From contig NC_061131.1 of assembly GCF_905220365.1 (NCBI RefSeq), positions 10,019,318 through 10,083,317 on the forward strand: a stretch of 64,000 nucleotides of DNA. Direction: 5' to 3'. Source of the DNA: Vanessa cardui. Taxonomy: Eukaryota; Arthropoda; Insecta; Lepidoptera; Nymphalidae. The position numbers and the translations under genes are program-made. Shown piece after piece: positions 37,401 through 52,400 of the stretch; positions within the stretch are counted from its first letter, which is position 1; every line of letters begins with the position of its first letter. The notes below the pieces were generated by a model. That model had not been told where the DNA came from, did not search any database, and saw only the letters and a program-made list of their open reading frames with translations.

Positions 37401-40400
37401 CAAAGATTTTTTTTTAATTTAAATTGGAAAAAATCTTGATTCGACCGGCCTGACTTGGGGCAACGTAGAATAATATTTTTAATATCTTCTCACCCAAAAT
37501 TTGAATAATACTACCAAAAATAACATTTATTGCTGCGATTGAGATTCGATTCCGGATCCTTTGTAAATAAAAATGATATTATTACAAGTATAGGGATATA
37601 TATTAGATACTTGCCTACTTAATTCGATCTCACTTTATTATTATATTCAATTAGACCTTAAGAATAACTCACGTAGAAGATGAACGCAGTTGTAATAGTT
37701 TTCAAATCTAGTGTTTTTGTAACCGTCATTAAATTTACGTGTGATAAAAACAATGGATTTCTTAAACTTTAACCTAATTGTGAGATTACTTAATACATAT
37801 GCTATCGTACGTATTCCAAAATACATTGTTATTATTTTCAATATGGAAATAGCATACATCGAATCTTTTTACCTTTTTCTGCTATTTTAATACAATGAAG
37901 TAAATATTTTTTAAATTAAAAATGAGTGTTTATTCAAACATTGTATAAACAGCTTTTATTTATAAACTTAAAAAATATAAATTTGTATATATATTAAGTC
38001 TCAAAATAAATGCGATTGAGAAAAAAATGGAATGGAATTTCATCAGACATTACTTTTAATAGCAATAGCAAATATTCAATTAGATTTTTTGTCTGTAGAA
38101 CAAAATATTTCTTGTTTTTGCTATATAATTATTCAATAATAAAGACGTAAATGCGTTATATATAAATACGTGACCTTTTTTACACGACTACATAGATTTT
38201 ACACGAAAATAAAGAAATTGAAGCGTGAAATAATCCTGAGAACAAAACCCTTTGTTTGAGTTTCGTGTTTTACTGGACGGAAGGCAGCTGTGAGGCTGTG
38301 TTTACAGATTTTATATTTTACGGTTATTAATAAAAGTTACCAACTTTGTTCAAGGTTTAAATGTTGTTTACAGTAAATTTATGTACTGGTTCTGTTTTGG
38401 GAAAGAATTAGAAGTGTATAATTATGCGATATGCTAATCAAGTACTTTTTAATTTTATAAGCGCCAAAATATCATATCAATGTATTAGATATAAATAATG
38501 CATTATTATCAAATGCTCTTTTTTTAAGTTCTTATTGATTAATTTCTTTTGGTATATTCGGTCAAGGTGGCCTCACTGTTTTCCTTTGAACATCAGTATA
38601 ACATCAGTCGTAGAGTTATGATAAATTGAAACTAATAAGTCGTCTATTTACTAATAATTGAGTAGATGAAAAGAATTTGGGAAAGGAATTTCAGCTTATT
38701 TTCCACCTTTCGGAGTGCGATTTTTCTCCACAGTTCAGATCCAGTTTTTACACTCTTTTTATTTCAATTTTAATTTCTTTTAGATATAAAAGAAATATAT
38801 TCTAAAATGTCTTGATAAATTAACTGTTTTAAATTTTTCACTTACTCTGTATAATGAATTTAAATGGGACTGCAATAGTCGCGCTTTTGATCCTACTTTT
38901 TGTTAGAAAGTCAATATTCGCTTTATCCATACAAACGTGGGTAGCGGGAGTGTTATATCATATACAAGTAATTAACATCACTTATATCTACTTTCATAAT
39001 CTCTTAATACTGTTGCCGGCACAATTTTTATAATACAGTTAAGCGAACGGTCAAATGCGCCGGTATTTACACTGGCTCACTCATCCTTCAAACCGCAACC
39101 ATCATAATACTTAATTATTGCTATTTAGTGTTAAAATGTCTGATCAGAGGGTACCTTGACGGAAAGATAAAATAAAGGGCTTGCACCATCAAGTTTTAGT
39201 ATATATTCGACATTTTTTTCATTAGGACAACCAACAGTAGAAACAATATCACATTAAAATAATACGTAAGTGACATTTCAACATTATCTAGGAAAATGTT
39301 CTACTAATTACAGGCAGTCTCATTTATGTGATAGTGCATGTACTATCACTAGCTTAAAACTGTTGTTCTCAAATATTACAATTTAGACTACATATTTTAT
39401 CAGCATATTTTTTCATTATTATATTCATTCGTCAGATTTTACGCTTAATAAAAACCTCACAAAATTTTCCATTTAAAAGCGGACCGCAATGAAATTGAAA
39501 GATATCTAAGCTGTTAAGACTTTCTTTGACTGAGAAAATTTAATATTCTCAGTTTTATCAGAAAACGTAAAATATAATGTTTAACAAAATATGCACGATG
39601 AACAGAATTATATAATCCAGATAACCTTAAAAACATATTTTTGGAAGTCAAAAAATAAATGTTGGTGGTAAATGGTCACAAACGTCCAAAGATATTTACC
39701 CTGTAATAAATAATGACCATTGGAAGCTAAGATGTTATGTCCCTTGTGTCTGTAGTTACACTGGCTCATTCATTCAAACTGACACAACAATATTAAGTGT
39801 TACTGTTTGGCACTAAAATATCTGATGAATGGATGGTACCTACCCAGCCGGGCTGGCACAAAGACCTAACAGGAAGTACAATAAACGATATTTATTTCCC
39901 TTAAAGCCATTGTAAGACTCTCTGAAGTAACTCATATAAATATTGTTAATAGACACTTTCAATAGACGCTACATCAATTTGATTTCAGACATGTCGAAGG
40001 AAACGTCACAAAGACAGATAACTTGTTCGACTGCTAGAGATTTTATGTCAAATAGAAATATTTCAAAGTGAGACTGTAAGCGGAAATCGAAATCGCATCT
40101 TCTGAACTAGAAGGCAATGCCCACTTGGATCTAGACGGTCATTGCATCTCAATCTAATAAAGGAAAATGGATCGATTGCACGGGAACTTGAAACACGATT
40201 GTTAGTTTTCAATCTCAGAACAAGAACAAATCTTTAACCTTGCCTTATCCTTTATTTAAATTACGTTCAGAAATTTAATAATGTTAGACATTGGTTTGAA
40301 TTGACACTACGATTCAAATATATTTTTATAAGTTTGAACTTTTTATTTACTTAACGAATTGTGTTCAAACATATTCTAAAGTATTTTAACAGTTTTCATT

Positions 40401-43400
40401 TGTCGTTTTTATGTGTGAGGATTTTTTACGAAGTTTAGACAGTTTTTTATATTAAATAGTTACATATTATCTATTAAATATAATCAAAAGAATTTTCAAA
40501 TTACAACTGATAAATGAATTTCGTCACAGTTGATGAAATACGGTATGTAAGACGTTAATACAAATCAATAGTCTATAGTAAAATATGTATGTGCAATATC
40601 ATGGTTTAGGATTGTTTATTTCACCATAGACCTTAGAGTTAGTGCAGAAGGGATCATAAATGTAATCGATATACAGATGTATACAGATATATTGAAAAAG
40701 TCAAATGCTGCCATATGCTACAGATAATAATTTGTCGCATAATTATTTCCAGTAAATTACGATCCCAAACACTATTCCAAGTATGTGTGTACATGAGACG
40801 CATGAAAATGAAACTTTTTGAAGTGGCCAAGACACAGTGCCGAATAAAAAACCATAGGCAATCTTCAGAGGGAGGAGCGATCGTTAGATCTCGAAACTAT
40901 TCAAATAAGGATGTCTTAGAAAAAGCAATAAATCTCAGTAAAAAATATTCAAAGTAAATGTAGAAGAGACTATCGTTTAGTAACAAATACAAAGTTTAAT
41001 GCAAACAGCATTAATACTTTATTAATAATAGTAATAATAGATTTAAAAAACTGTCAAAATAATTTTATTACGTAATAAAAAGAAAAATGTTTAATATTTA
41101 ATTGATTTGATAAACACACATATTTAAATAAATAAATTTAATTGTTTCTTTATTATGTACCTAATAAAATATACTTGTAGAGATATGAGCGGTACCGTTT
41201 ATATGGTTGAATAATAAAGACTGAAATTTTGTCCTCCTCCGTCAAACTTTTGTTTTTATTGGACGAGCACAAAAGTTTGAAACGACTTAATTAATAAAAC
41301 AAAGCTCGTTGAATAGCTTGAATTTAATTTGTAAACTCTTAATTAGACGTGCGCGACTAAGTTAAGTGTTATGGATGAATTATATGTCACCTTCTAAAGA
41401 AGTTTGCTTACGAAAAGAAGCAAACTCAAATCGAAGACACCAAATTTTCTCTTCATAAATATCAAATATTTGAGTAATAAAGTTAATATCAATATTGAAG
41501 AGAACTTGAGATATAAACTCACTAAGATAAAAATCTCAAAACTTTGAGTTTTAATTAATCCACAGCCCCATCCTGCAAGCAAATTACCACGCACTCACCA
41601 ATATTCAGGCTATCTTCATTTTACTGAATTGTATTAAATAAACGACAATTGCTATCACCGCTCGGGAATGTAGATTCTACAGAAAAGTACAGAGAGGCAA
41701 TACAGTAGTTACTCGTTTCCAAAATTTGAAATACAAAGCTAAGCTATCAATTCCTTCCTGAATTTCAACAAGTATTAGTTCCACGTTCTTTTACCATCTA
41801 TAAACCTAATCTTTAACTGAATATTTATCCTTATACACAAAAAAATAAATAATCAACAAACGATGTGCAAATGCGATTGGCAAAGTTATACGGGCTACCC
41901 GGTCTTCTTCAAAGGAGCGTGTCAGCGGAGGCACTTTCCTCACACAGACGCTCTTTTGTGACATAAGTTTTTCAGAAAGAAACCATCTCGCAATTTAGCA
42001 TGGCATATAGCATGACGACCTCCGTCATTGACTGGTGATCATGGGTCCGCCATTCCGAGGTCCCGGGTTCGATTCCCGGTCGAATCGATGAGGATTATAA
42101 TTAGTTTTCTATGTTGTGTTGGGTCTGGGTGTTTGACTTCTGATTTCCATAACACACGTGCTTTAGCTATTCATATTAGGATCAGAGTAATGTATGTGAT
42201 GTTGTCTCATATATATCACACTGGCCAATGAAAGGTCCCGCCGATAATTGCCACCAGCATACTCCATCAGGTTGTGGCGAGTCCACACGCCATTCTGTAT
42301 TATATGTCACCTTCTAAAGAAGGTGAAATAATAAATTCATACAAACTGTAAAATCGAAGATTAACCATTTCGCTTTATAGCCGAACGATATAACATATAA
42401 ATAATATTATATTATAATCTTTGTAATTATAATCTATGTACATAGAATAAAAAAGGAGCGTCCGTTTGTAATATTAAAATAATTGTTTTTTGTCTAAATT
42501 CATGTCATAATCCACACACGGTTATTGGTAATTCGGAGTATTCCCGTTAGGAGGTGATGAAGGTGACTATTTGCAATAATTTTAACTCCCATATGCATTG
42601 TGACATATGATATGTGGTCCCAAAAGACATTATTGAGGAAAAAAAAACAAAAAACATTTAAATAATTTCGTTATCCGTCTCGTATTTTTAAATTTGGACC
42701 GATAAAAGTAAAAAAGTAAAGTAACAGCCTGTAAATTCCCACTGCTGGGCTAAAGGCCTCCTCTCCCTTTAAGGAGAAGGTTTGGAACATATTCCACCAC
42801 GCTGTTCCAATGCGGGTTGGTGGAATACACATGTGGCAGAATTTGTATGAAATTTGTCACATGCAGGTTTCCTCACGATGTTTTCCTTCCCCGCTGAGCA
42901 CGAGATGAATTATAAAGACAAATTAAGCACATGAATCAGCGGTGCTTGCCTGGGTTTGAACCCGCAATCATCGGTTAAGATGCACGCGTTCTAACCACTG
43001 GGCCATCTCTGCTCTTATATATGGACCGATAATTATTGTTTAAATATTGACAAAAATATCCAGTGTGTTCAATCGTTTGTTTAAACAGAAGAAAGAAATA
43101 GTTTTTATTTGATACTTTTCTTAAATAAATTTTTGACAAATTTTGAAAAAAGCTAAAAAACTGAGTAGCTCCCAATTGGTTCATTTTTGCACCATGCAAA
43201 TGGGAAAAATTAAAATTATTGCAAATAGGGTGAGTATCACCTCCTAACGGGAATAAGTCGAATTACCAATAAGCCTGTATACATGGTGTACATGTATATA
43301 CCAAAACAACATTTTTTTTTAAATTCTGTGTCTCTTTGTCTGGCTGTCTGTTTGTTTCGGCTAATCTCGATGTTGACGAGACTTTACTGACGGATAACTG

Positions 43401-46400
43401 ATTTAATAAAGAGTAACTTAAAATACAACAATAACTTTTTTGTAAAACCACACAAAGTTACGGAGACAGATAGTATATTATAATATTATACAGTTTTTAT
43501 GTATCCATAATACTACACTTCTACAGTAAAGGTCCCTTAATAAAAATCCAATATACACAAATAACTCTGTACATTTTAACTACACGTATATATGTACGTC
43601 ACGGGTTACGAGTACATCTTGTGGTTGAAGGGATGTTCGCTCAGTCAACAGGGTACCAGTTACCACTGTGTTGTTAGCGGAATTATAAATTATTCAAGGC
43701 ACAATTTCGAGGATTTGTGCTCGCGTTCTATCGTCACGTTCACAATCTCATACACTTAGATACGTTTTTCTAATGTTTTGTAACAAAGAGAACATAACTT
43801 ATAGTAATATCGAAGCTCAGCTCGTCTCGAGGATGTTTTCATTAACTATGTAGATTAAAACGACCAATAGAAAACAGAAAATGCTAAATGTAACTTTATA
43901 AATCCGTAATGGCTCAATGGTAGGAATCTTACCCCAAGAATAGGTCTCTAAATTTGGGTCAGACAGTTACAGGCGGTTACTCTAATCTTAAAAAAAAAAA
44001 CATTTTACTAATGCAAAATGTGTATGTATAAACAGTAATATGTATTTCAATGTACATAAATATAAATGTTATAATCAATATCCAATGCTAAACGCTGCAG
44101 AGGTTGATAAAAAGTTTGTTTATCATTTGCTATAAACATTAAATAGACTAAAACTATTTTAACATTCCAAAACATGAAGGCGAAAAGGGAAACAAAGCGA
44201 AATGATAACGTAAGTTACAGCAACATCCAACTTCAGTGTAAATCAAGCCTTTCACATTTTAGAGTTAAATACTAGCAGAATTATTAAATTACAAATCCAT
44301 TTAAACTTGATTTAAATCAAATTTAGAATGTTAAGATTTAATTTATTAATTAAAGCAAATATCAGTCTTTATGTATTCAAAAATGACTTGATAGTGACTT
44401 GAAGGTTTAATATTTTTAAAAAGAGAAACCGCGATTAATTTGATAATTTAAATGCCTGCAATTCTCAAGGAAGACGTGCCAACTGTGTCATATAATGCAC
44501 AAGTATGTGCGTAAGCTAATGTGCAATCTTTGCTCACTCTCATAATTCTTGGGTTAACCAAGACCATGATTTGAGCTAAATATAGGTACAGCCAACAAAG
44601 CAGTCGATTGATCAATTGATCAAGTCAATATATTTACGACAATTGTATACACATTCATAGAAACATTGATCACTTAGATATAATCTGTGATAATCATTGT
44701 TTGTGCACAAAAAGTAAAAATAAGCTTATAACTCCAAGTTCGTAAAGTCAATAAATCCTTCTTGGGGCATGGTATCCGTTTCTATAATAAAATTCCATAG
44801 ACTTTGCCGTTTCATAAATGCAAATCATTTGTACAAAATACTTTGGTATATCATTCAATACAAGATTATACAGACGATAAAAAAGCGTGAAATTAATACT
44901 AGTTGATGGAAGTCAACATATATTACATACTTATAAAATTTTATTTAATTAACATATACTGTATTTTTAAATGTTGAAAAAGAGTAACTAGTGAATTTCT
45001 TAAAGGTTCTCGTTAAGATCTACTTTTCGAACCGGTGGTAGCTTCACTTAACATAATTTTTTTTTTCTCTTTATTTTGACACAAACAGTCATTAATCTAA
45101 AATTACAATGATTTTAAATTAAGTAACATAAAGACAAGGAGTGTCCAAACTTGAGTACATTTGAATATATATATATTTTAACAACATCAGTTTGAAAACA
45201 GTGGTGAAAGTCGCCTAAACAGAAATGATACATACCTTAAACTATTAAATAGAAAACAAGTAAATAAGAAATTATATAAAAAAAATAATTTTACTCACTA
45301 ATACATTTAAAAATAAAAGAAGAGAGAAAAAGAGATGAAATCATTTAATATATTATAAGTGAAGTTTTCCTGCGATTTTTGTTTTAAAATGATAATTGTT
45401 TTAAAACAATTCTTAAATGACGACTCAAAAGTGCTTAAAAACCTACTTGAATAAAGTATATTTTTATTTTGATATTGTTTTTTTGGGATTTTTTTGCATG
45501 TAAAAAATAAACATTCAGATCTTGACTTGCCGTGTTCTCTTACAGTACGTTATCGAAAAATGCAAATGAAAATGGGAGCAAAACATTTTATACGGAGCTA
45601 CTGTTGTAATCAAGTTTTAATAACACTCGACCTGCAAAAACTACGGTCATCGGTTAAACGGACTACGAGTTTTGGATCGCAAAATTTGTGCAATTAAATG
45701 TTTTAATTTCGACTTCATTTTATAAAACTCTGTTCTTCATGTGTAAAGTTCTGAAACTGTCGAATGTTTGTTAAAAAATACAAATGTTTTTTGCTTAAAA
45801 TTAAATATTATTTGGTCAAGTTGTAATTGGATACTTAATATAAATTACTGTTACAACAGCTTACAAACATTTCGTATGAGGTAGATTAGAATAAAACCAC
45901 ATACATTCGTCAATCCAGGATTAAGCACTTTACTTTTTTTATATTTTCCTTTATGAAAGTAATTTTTAACTCCGTGCAACCGATACGTTTAGGATTAAAT
46001 TAACAATGGTTTGGCAAAACACATATGTTGCACAAAAATCCCACTAGTTGGAATATATGTTTAACTTTTTTTAGATGAGGTTGCAATGAGTGTGTTGCAT
46101 TAAATATATTATTTATAAAACATCTTCCGCTCGCATTTTTACTCCCGTTTGCGGTAGTAGATGTTAGTCAACCTATGAGTAAGTCCTAACACTATTTTAA
46201 ATGACATCCAAATTTGTCGAGCCCTCTTCTTGTTTCTAAGTAAGAAACATCCAAGCATTCAAACTTTCATATTTATACGAACGAACGAACGTATCTTGTT
46301 GGGTATGTTTTCCTGATAATTAATCTATTAAAAGGTACTCTACCCTCGAGAACTACCTTGTTTGTTTCAAAAAGTTGTTTATTGGATGCAATAAATTTAA

Positions 46401-49400
46401 TTAGCCGGAGTGATTGCAACGTGATTGAGAATTGAGGAGGATTGAAATATTATACTTGACATTTCACGAAGAGAAAAAACAAAAAGCGACATTACGTTTT
46501 GTGTAAACATAATAAACTTTAACTAATATAGTTTATGTAGCAATATTTCATCACTTTGAAAAGGTAACTACATTAATTGCAAAGTTTTATAAAATAATTA
46601 AGTTAATACGAAATAGTTATTAAACGTCTTTGTTCTAAGGAAACACTTTAACAATTAAAATTCTAAAGACGATCTCAATTGATATCCGTTCTTTTGACTT
46701 GCCCACACTGCATTAACCGTTTATTATTCCCTTTTAAAAGATCGCCCGTCTCAAGCTTTTTGTCTATAAGAAGAGTTAAAAGGGTAAAAAAGAAATCTAG
46801 GAAAAAATAATTAAACTTCTTTTTTATTTGATAGGGTGACCCACAGAGTTATTTATTTATTGTTTCTTTGTATGTTCCAATATCGTTGATATACATATAT
46901 ACGTGTTATATAGAGGTACATCAAAATTTATCAGTATTTTACATACTAGAGCATCGATACTGATGTCTGGAATTGTTTGAGTAGAAGACCAGTAATATTC
47001 TCTTATAAGTTTGTATTTGGATTTATCGTGACCTATATAGATTAATTCAAATACTTGAAACATAAAGTTTAGGAAGCGCTTAGTTTGTTAGGACGAGAAA
47101 TTTTAGTGAATGAGTACATATATTGATTTTAATTGAGAAAAAAACAACAAAGAGATAATGAGTATGTATATTATAGTTTGCGAAGTACATTACAGTAACA
47201 GCCTGTAAATATTCCACTGCTGGGTTAAGGTCTCCTGTGTCCTTATATGTTTAGATGTCACTTCAACACGATGCTCCAATGTCGGTTGGTTGATGTAGCA
47301 GAATTTCGTCGACATTTGTCACATACAGGTTTCCTCACGATTTTTTCTATAATCGCCGAGCACAAGAAGAGTTATAAACACAAATTAAGCACATAAAGAT
47401 GCACTGCACGTGCTCTAACCACTGAGCCACTTTGGCTCTATCTTGAGCCTTATTGAAGTACCTTTTTATGTGAATTATTTATAATAGATATGTTATACCG
47501 CTCGAGAATTTCCATCTAAATTAACAGCTTAATATGTGTCTAATTATATTAACAAACATTGTCATAATTCAATATATGCATTCTAAAATAAAGTAAAAGC
47601 AAAATGTAGTCCTCCAAAACAATTTGATTCTATGCCACAGAAAGAAACTGTGAAGGACGGAACTATGACAAAATAGAGGAAGAAAAACCCCAACAACGGA
47701 AGTAATCAGCTAAGGAACGTTCAATAATATCATGAGAAGAACGTATAACGTATATCAATACCCTGAACACTGTTGACCATTTGATTCACGACTGACAAAT
47801 TCTCGCTTTGCACGCTAATCCACCATTTATACCAAATAATTGAAGTACTACGTTCCATGATTTCCAGATTGCCGAAACCTTCAAATATAGGGGGCTATTC
47901 CTCATATGGCAAGCGAATAATATAAATAATAAGCGAATTTTTCGATCGGTTTTCTTGTCGTTATTGTACCTACTAAGATATATGAACTATAGAATTATAG
48001 GTAACCATCAACTTCAGGCGTTTCCCTTCGACTAGACTCCATATGATATGCCTGTTTAATATGACCTTTCAAATGTACAAATCAAACCAAGAAGACAGAC
48101 AACATCACAGTTGAGACATAAAAAAAACATGACCTTGGGCTTGCTCAAGTGCGCTAAGGCTACGTAGCATTCTGGCTTCTTAGAGTGACTCTGCAATAAT
48201 AATAATATCATCGGAAAATCGAACTCCATTCTTACATTCACCAACTTCTGACGAAAACGTCTTTCAACTCATTGGTGAACTGTTTCGGGATATCAATAAA
48301 CATAATATCCATATTGATATCATTAATTTTGTTCTTGTCTTCCTGTCTAGACGTAATCGTGGCTTGTTTTTGGCCTATAAAAACATACTTTATCTTATAT
48401 ATTACTAACGTAAGCCGATTTTTCTACCATTGACAGCTCCGGATATAAAAAACAGTTATTGTCTCATTTTAAAGGTCTCCAGCCGTATGTGTGCAGAAAT
48501 ATAAAGAGGAATCTTAATTGCAATTCATTAAACAGTTATAATTTAATAAATAATTAATTTTAGAGAGCGGAAAAAAGTTACTTGTTAATATATATTGTAA
48601 TTGATATTGTACCTACACCATAAATATGTATTACAAATAATCTCCACTAGATTCAGGGTTTCTGGAAGAGATCTCTTGTTAGAGATAAGTTATCCCTTTG
48701 TACACATTTTTCATTTACATAATTTTCTGTATACTCTGTTGGTACATAAATAAATAAATTAATAAATAAAACAGACGTCGTTAGTTTACAATTAAATTAA
48801 ATTAAAAAAAAACTGTTGTATGTTTAGAAATTTGTAAAAATCTTTTGAATAAACGAGAAGTTTCGCGTGTGACCCACTAGTATTTTATAATAATCTCATA
48901 AAATAATACTAGATTCATATTATGGTCTGCAAAAAAAGACTACACATACTATTTTAATGCTTGGTAATGGTCGAGTCCACTCAGCGCAGCTGGTAACATT
49001 TTCTCACGCTACATTAAATATCAAACATAATTATTATACATGGCTAACTAATCTTCCAAGCGATGTTACAAAGAAAAACCTAATTGTTCTATTTTATATC
49101 AATTAAAATAATATATATTTAGTGCTCTAGTGAAGTATATAGGTATATAATATTATTTACATTAAGTACGAAATGGATTTGTAAGAAAATGTTTCGATTG
49201 GACAAAAACAAAAAATAAATATTTTTAAGTTTTCAGTTAAAAATGAGTAAGTTTATACAAAAGAGGTTCACTATCGGTATTTAAAGCTGGCTCGTCAGCT
49301 CTGAATTGAAGAGGAATTTTTTCTAAAAATGAATATTTCTACGGAAAATAAATGTTTCAGTTGAATTATTTTTACACATATGAAAATAAAATGTGAACGC

Positions 49401-52400
49401 TGAAGTGTCGCTTTTAAAAGCAGCTTAAATATACTTTTCATTTGGAATTCATTGCATTTAGTAAGAATAAATTGTGCGTTTATATATTTCATGGAGTGTT
49501 TTCGAATTTCATTTATATTAAAAACTTTTCATCGAATGCAATTTTTTTTAAAACTAATGTGCTATAATTGTGTGAGTACATAAAGGATAATTGAGTTACA
49601 TTTTTCATTCTTCATAGCGAAATTACGATCTTATTTTAAACGATTAGTGAGTAGTAGCGGCTCGCGCTATACGAGCTTCAATTGCCCGCAGTATGTTAAG
49701 TAATATAATTGAATACGTGTGAAGTTACGAGTGTAAGTAGGTATACTTATATCTTCCCTACACGTTCGATTCTAATTCAATTCTGTTTGGCCGACAGTCG
49801 TAAATTTCGATTACAAGCATGGTGTTACAATGGTATAGCGCTCTTGAGAATATACATTTAATTAAACAAATGTAATAAAGGGAAAATATTTTATTATTTC
49901 TTTGTACGTTAGGGGCCCGAGAAGAAGCTGCTAATACAATTAACAGAGAACGTCCGCATAACGATAGGTAGGTATATATGTAATTGTACCTTTTATGTGA
50001 TAACTAGCGACCCGCCCCGTCTTCGCACGGGTACAATGACATGATATCTCAGTAGAAACTTCTAAAATTATCAGTGTTTCTTTACGAATGTGGACATATT
50101 TTTAATTAATAAACCTTCTTCTCGAATCACTCTATTTATTTAAAAATAACCGCATCAAAATCTGTCGCGTATCGTTAAAGACAAGCATTAAGGTCAAAGG
50201 GACAGAAAAAGTGACTTTGTTTTATACTATATAATGAAGTTCACAATCAAATTAACCAAAATATTATTTGTTCAAGTAGGCTCATAAAAGCAATGTTAAA
50301 TTAAATATAAAACTACCAACCGTTTGGTTGGAAGAAAAGTAGTTTGGTAAAATATTTAAAAATATATATAAAATTAATTATAAAACATTTACAATTATAC
50401 GTAAGAAAACTCGAATACTATATTCCATTTAGCCCGAAGATAAAAGTAAAGCCGGCCGGACGAAAGTAACAAACGTTCCATAGAATAACACAATGACCGA
50501 AACGGTACGCTTGACCGTCAAGCTGACAACTAGGAATAGTTCCCGTGTTTGCGATCAAACTGTGAAAGGGTTAAAGCTTCCGTTTTTTCATTTATTATTT
50601 TCCATTAAATGCAAAAAAATTTTTTTATAAGACGTTGCATTAGACTCTGAGGTAATTGTATAATATATTTTGATTGGTGTATCACCAGTTGTGCTCACAA
50701 AAAAATACCCTCAAATAATAAATTTATAAACTTCTAAAATGTAATAAAAAAAATATTAAATATAGAGTTTATTGATATATATTATTTCGCATTGTATTAT
50801 TGCAATGTCGGTCATAGTTTCTGAGAAAAAATACGTTAGTGTCTTTTACCCCCGTATCTCCCTTATCAGTGACAGCAGAGATTTGAAATCACGAGTACAA
50901 GTACTTTGAGTGAAGAAGTAATATTTAAAAGGTTAAACTATACCCAAAGACGTCAGTACAATTCCCTTATAGTCTAGCGACCTTTGGTTACAGGACAAAC
51001 CATTACTTTAAATACCAAAAGAAATTATCTTTTATTTTTAATTATTATTGTAATTCTTAAACAAAACATGTGTTACAATGACATATATAACATGACCCCG
51101 TGGAGTACAGTAAAATCAGTAGCACGAGCTAGACAGTATTCAGATATTGGCGTCGAGTCTGAGGAGATTGTGAATTCTGTACCTATTGACTTCTGATAAA
51201 AAAAAAAAAAAAAAACTAAAATAATTCCAAGGAAATAATGCTGAGAAGTTAATATTGCCCACTGAGCGAAAAAGAAAGAGAAAATTAACACTTTAAATGG
51301 AAAAGGCCAGGGAAAGAAAATGAGAAAAAAAATATACTAAGTTATCAAACGGTATTTTTTCTGACGAAATTTTTTTTCTCGTTCATGTTTTATGATTAAT
51401 TTGTAGTCAATAGCGTTACAGAATATTATAAAGTCACACGAAATTATAAATGACATAATACATAAGATTGATAACAGAGGACGACGATGTGAATATATAA
51501 AAAAATTTAGCTAAAAAGTACCTAAAGTGACACTGGCTCACTCCACCTTCAAACCGGAACACAACAATACCATTATTGCCGTTTGCCGGTAGAATGCGCG
51601 ATGAGCTCAAACGAACTTGGACAAAATTCACCAAGTGAAAAAAACTTTAATTTAAAAAAAAAGATTTCAGATTGCTGTCGAGTATGTTATACAAATTATT
51701 GAATAAGCAGTATTAGTTAATACATTTTATATTACATATTGTGTTTATAATGTACAGTCGGGGGTAGAAAAGGTTCGTCACCTTATGATATATTTTCGTG
51801 TGCTCAGTATGAGCGATAATCTGCTTTACCGATCGAGAATGACATATTGCGTCACAATGATTTGATGTTTAGATTCAAAAGGTACTAAGATTTAAAGACT
51901 TGATGAAGGAATGATTTTGAAAACTGACGAAGGTTTTCTTACTCTGGCTGTACATAATCTGACGGATGTGACACTTGAATGGTTAAATAAAAAAGTAAAT
52001 ATAAATATGTATTAAATAATTTCAATCCAAAGTGTTTATTTAAGTAAAGTTTCAATGCTTATTTATTATTAACACATGCTTAAATACCACAGCCAAGTTT
52101 AAATAAAAAGGTGTTTGTCAAATATGAGAAAAAAATTTAATCAATGAATCTTTACTGCATGTACACCCAAAAGAATCTATTTTATACCTGCACGTAATGA
52201 TATATTTGTATTTACAAATTAAATAATTACTTCATATTACGAAATAAAAGTGAAAAGTTCCTTATTTATAGGTGTTTTTCTTAACAGCAAAGACACATCC
52301 TTGAATATATCTTTACTATAAATTACATAAATACTCGACGTCGAACACCACAATTATTTCTATGGTTTTTTTACTAAATATTTTGATTATGAAGAAGATG

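Noticed and set aside
42068..42078. Possible tRNA gene because of a perfect box B
   Set aside because: No acceptor stem or anticodon arm can be formed, and the following sequence matches a dispersed SINE body.
44608..44623. 16-bp palindrome TTGATCAATTGATCAA
   Set aside because: Simple AT-rich repeat of TTGATCAA; no supporting context.
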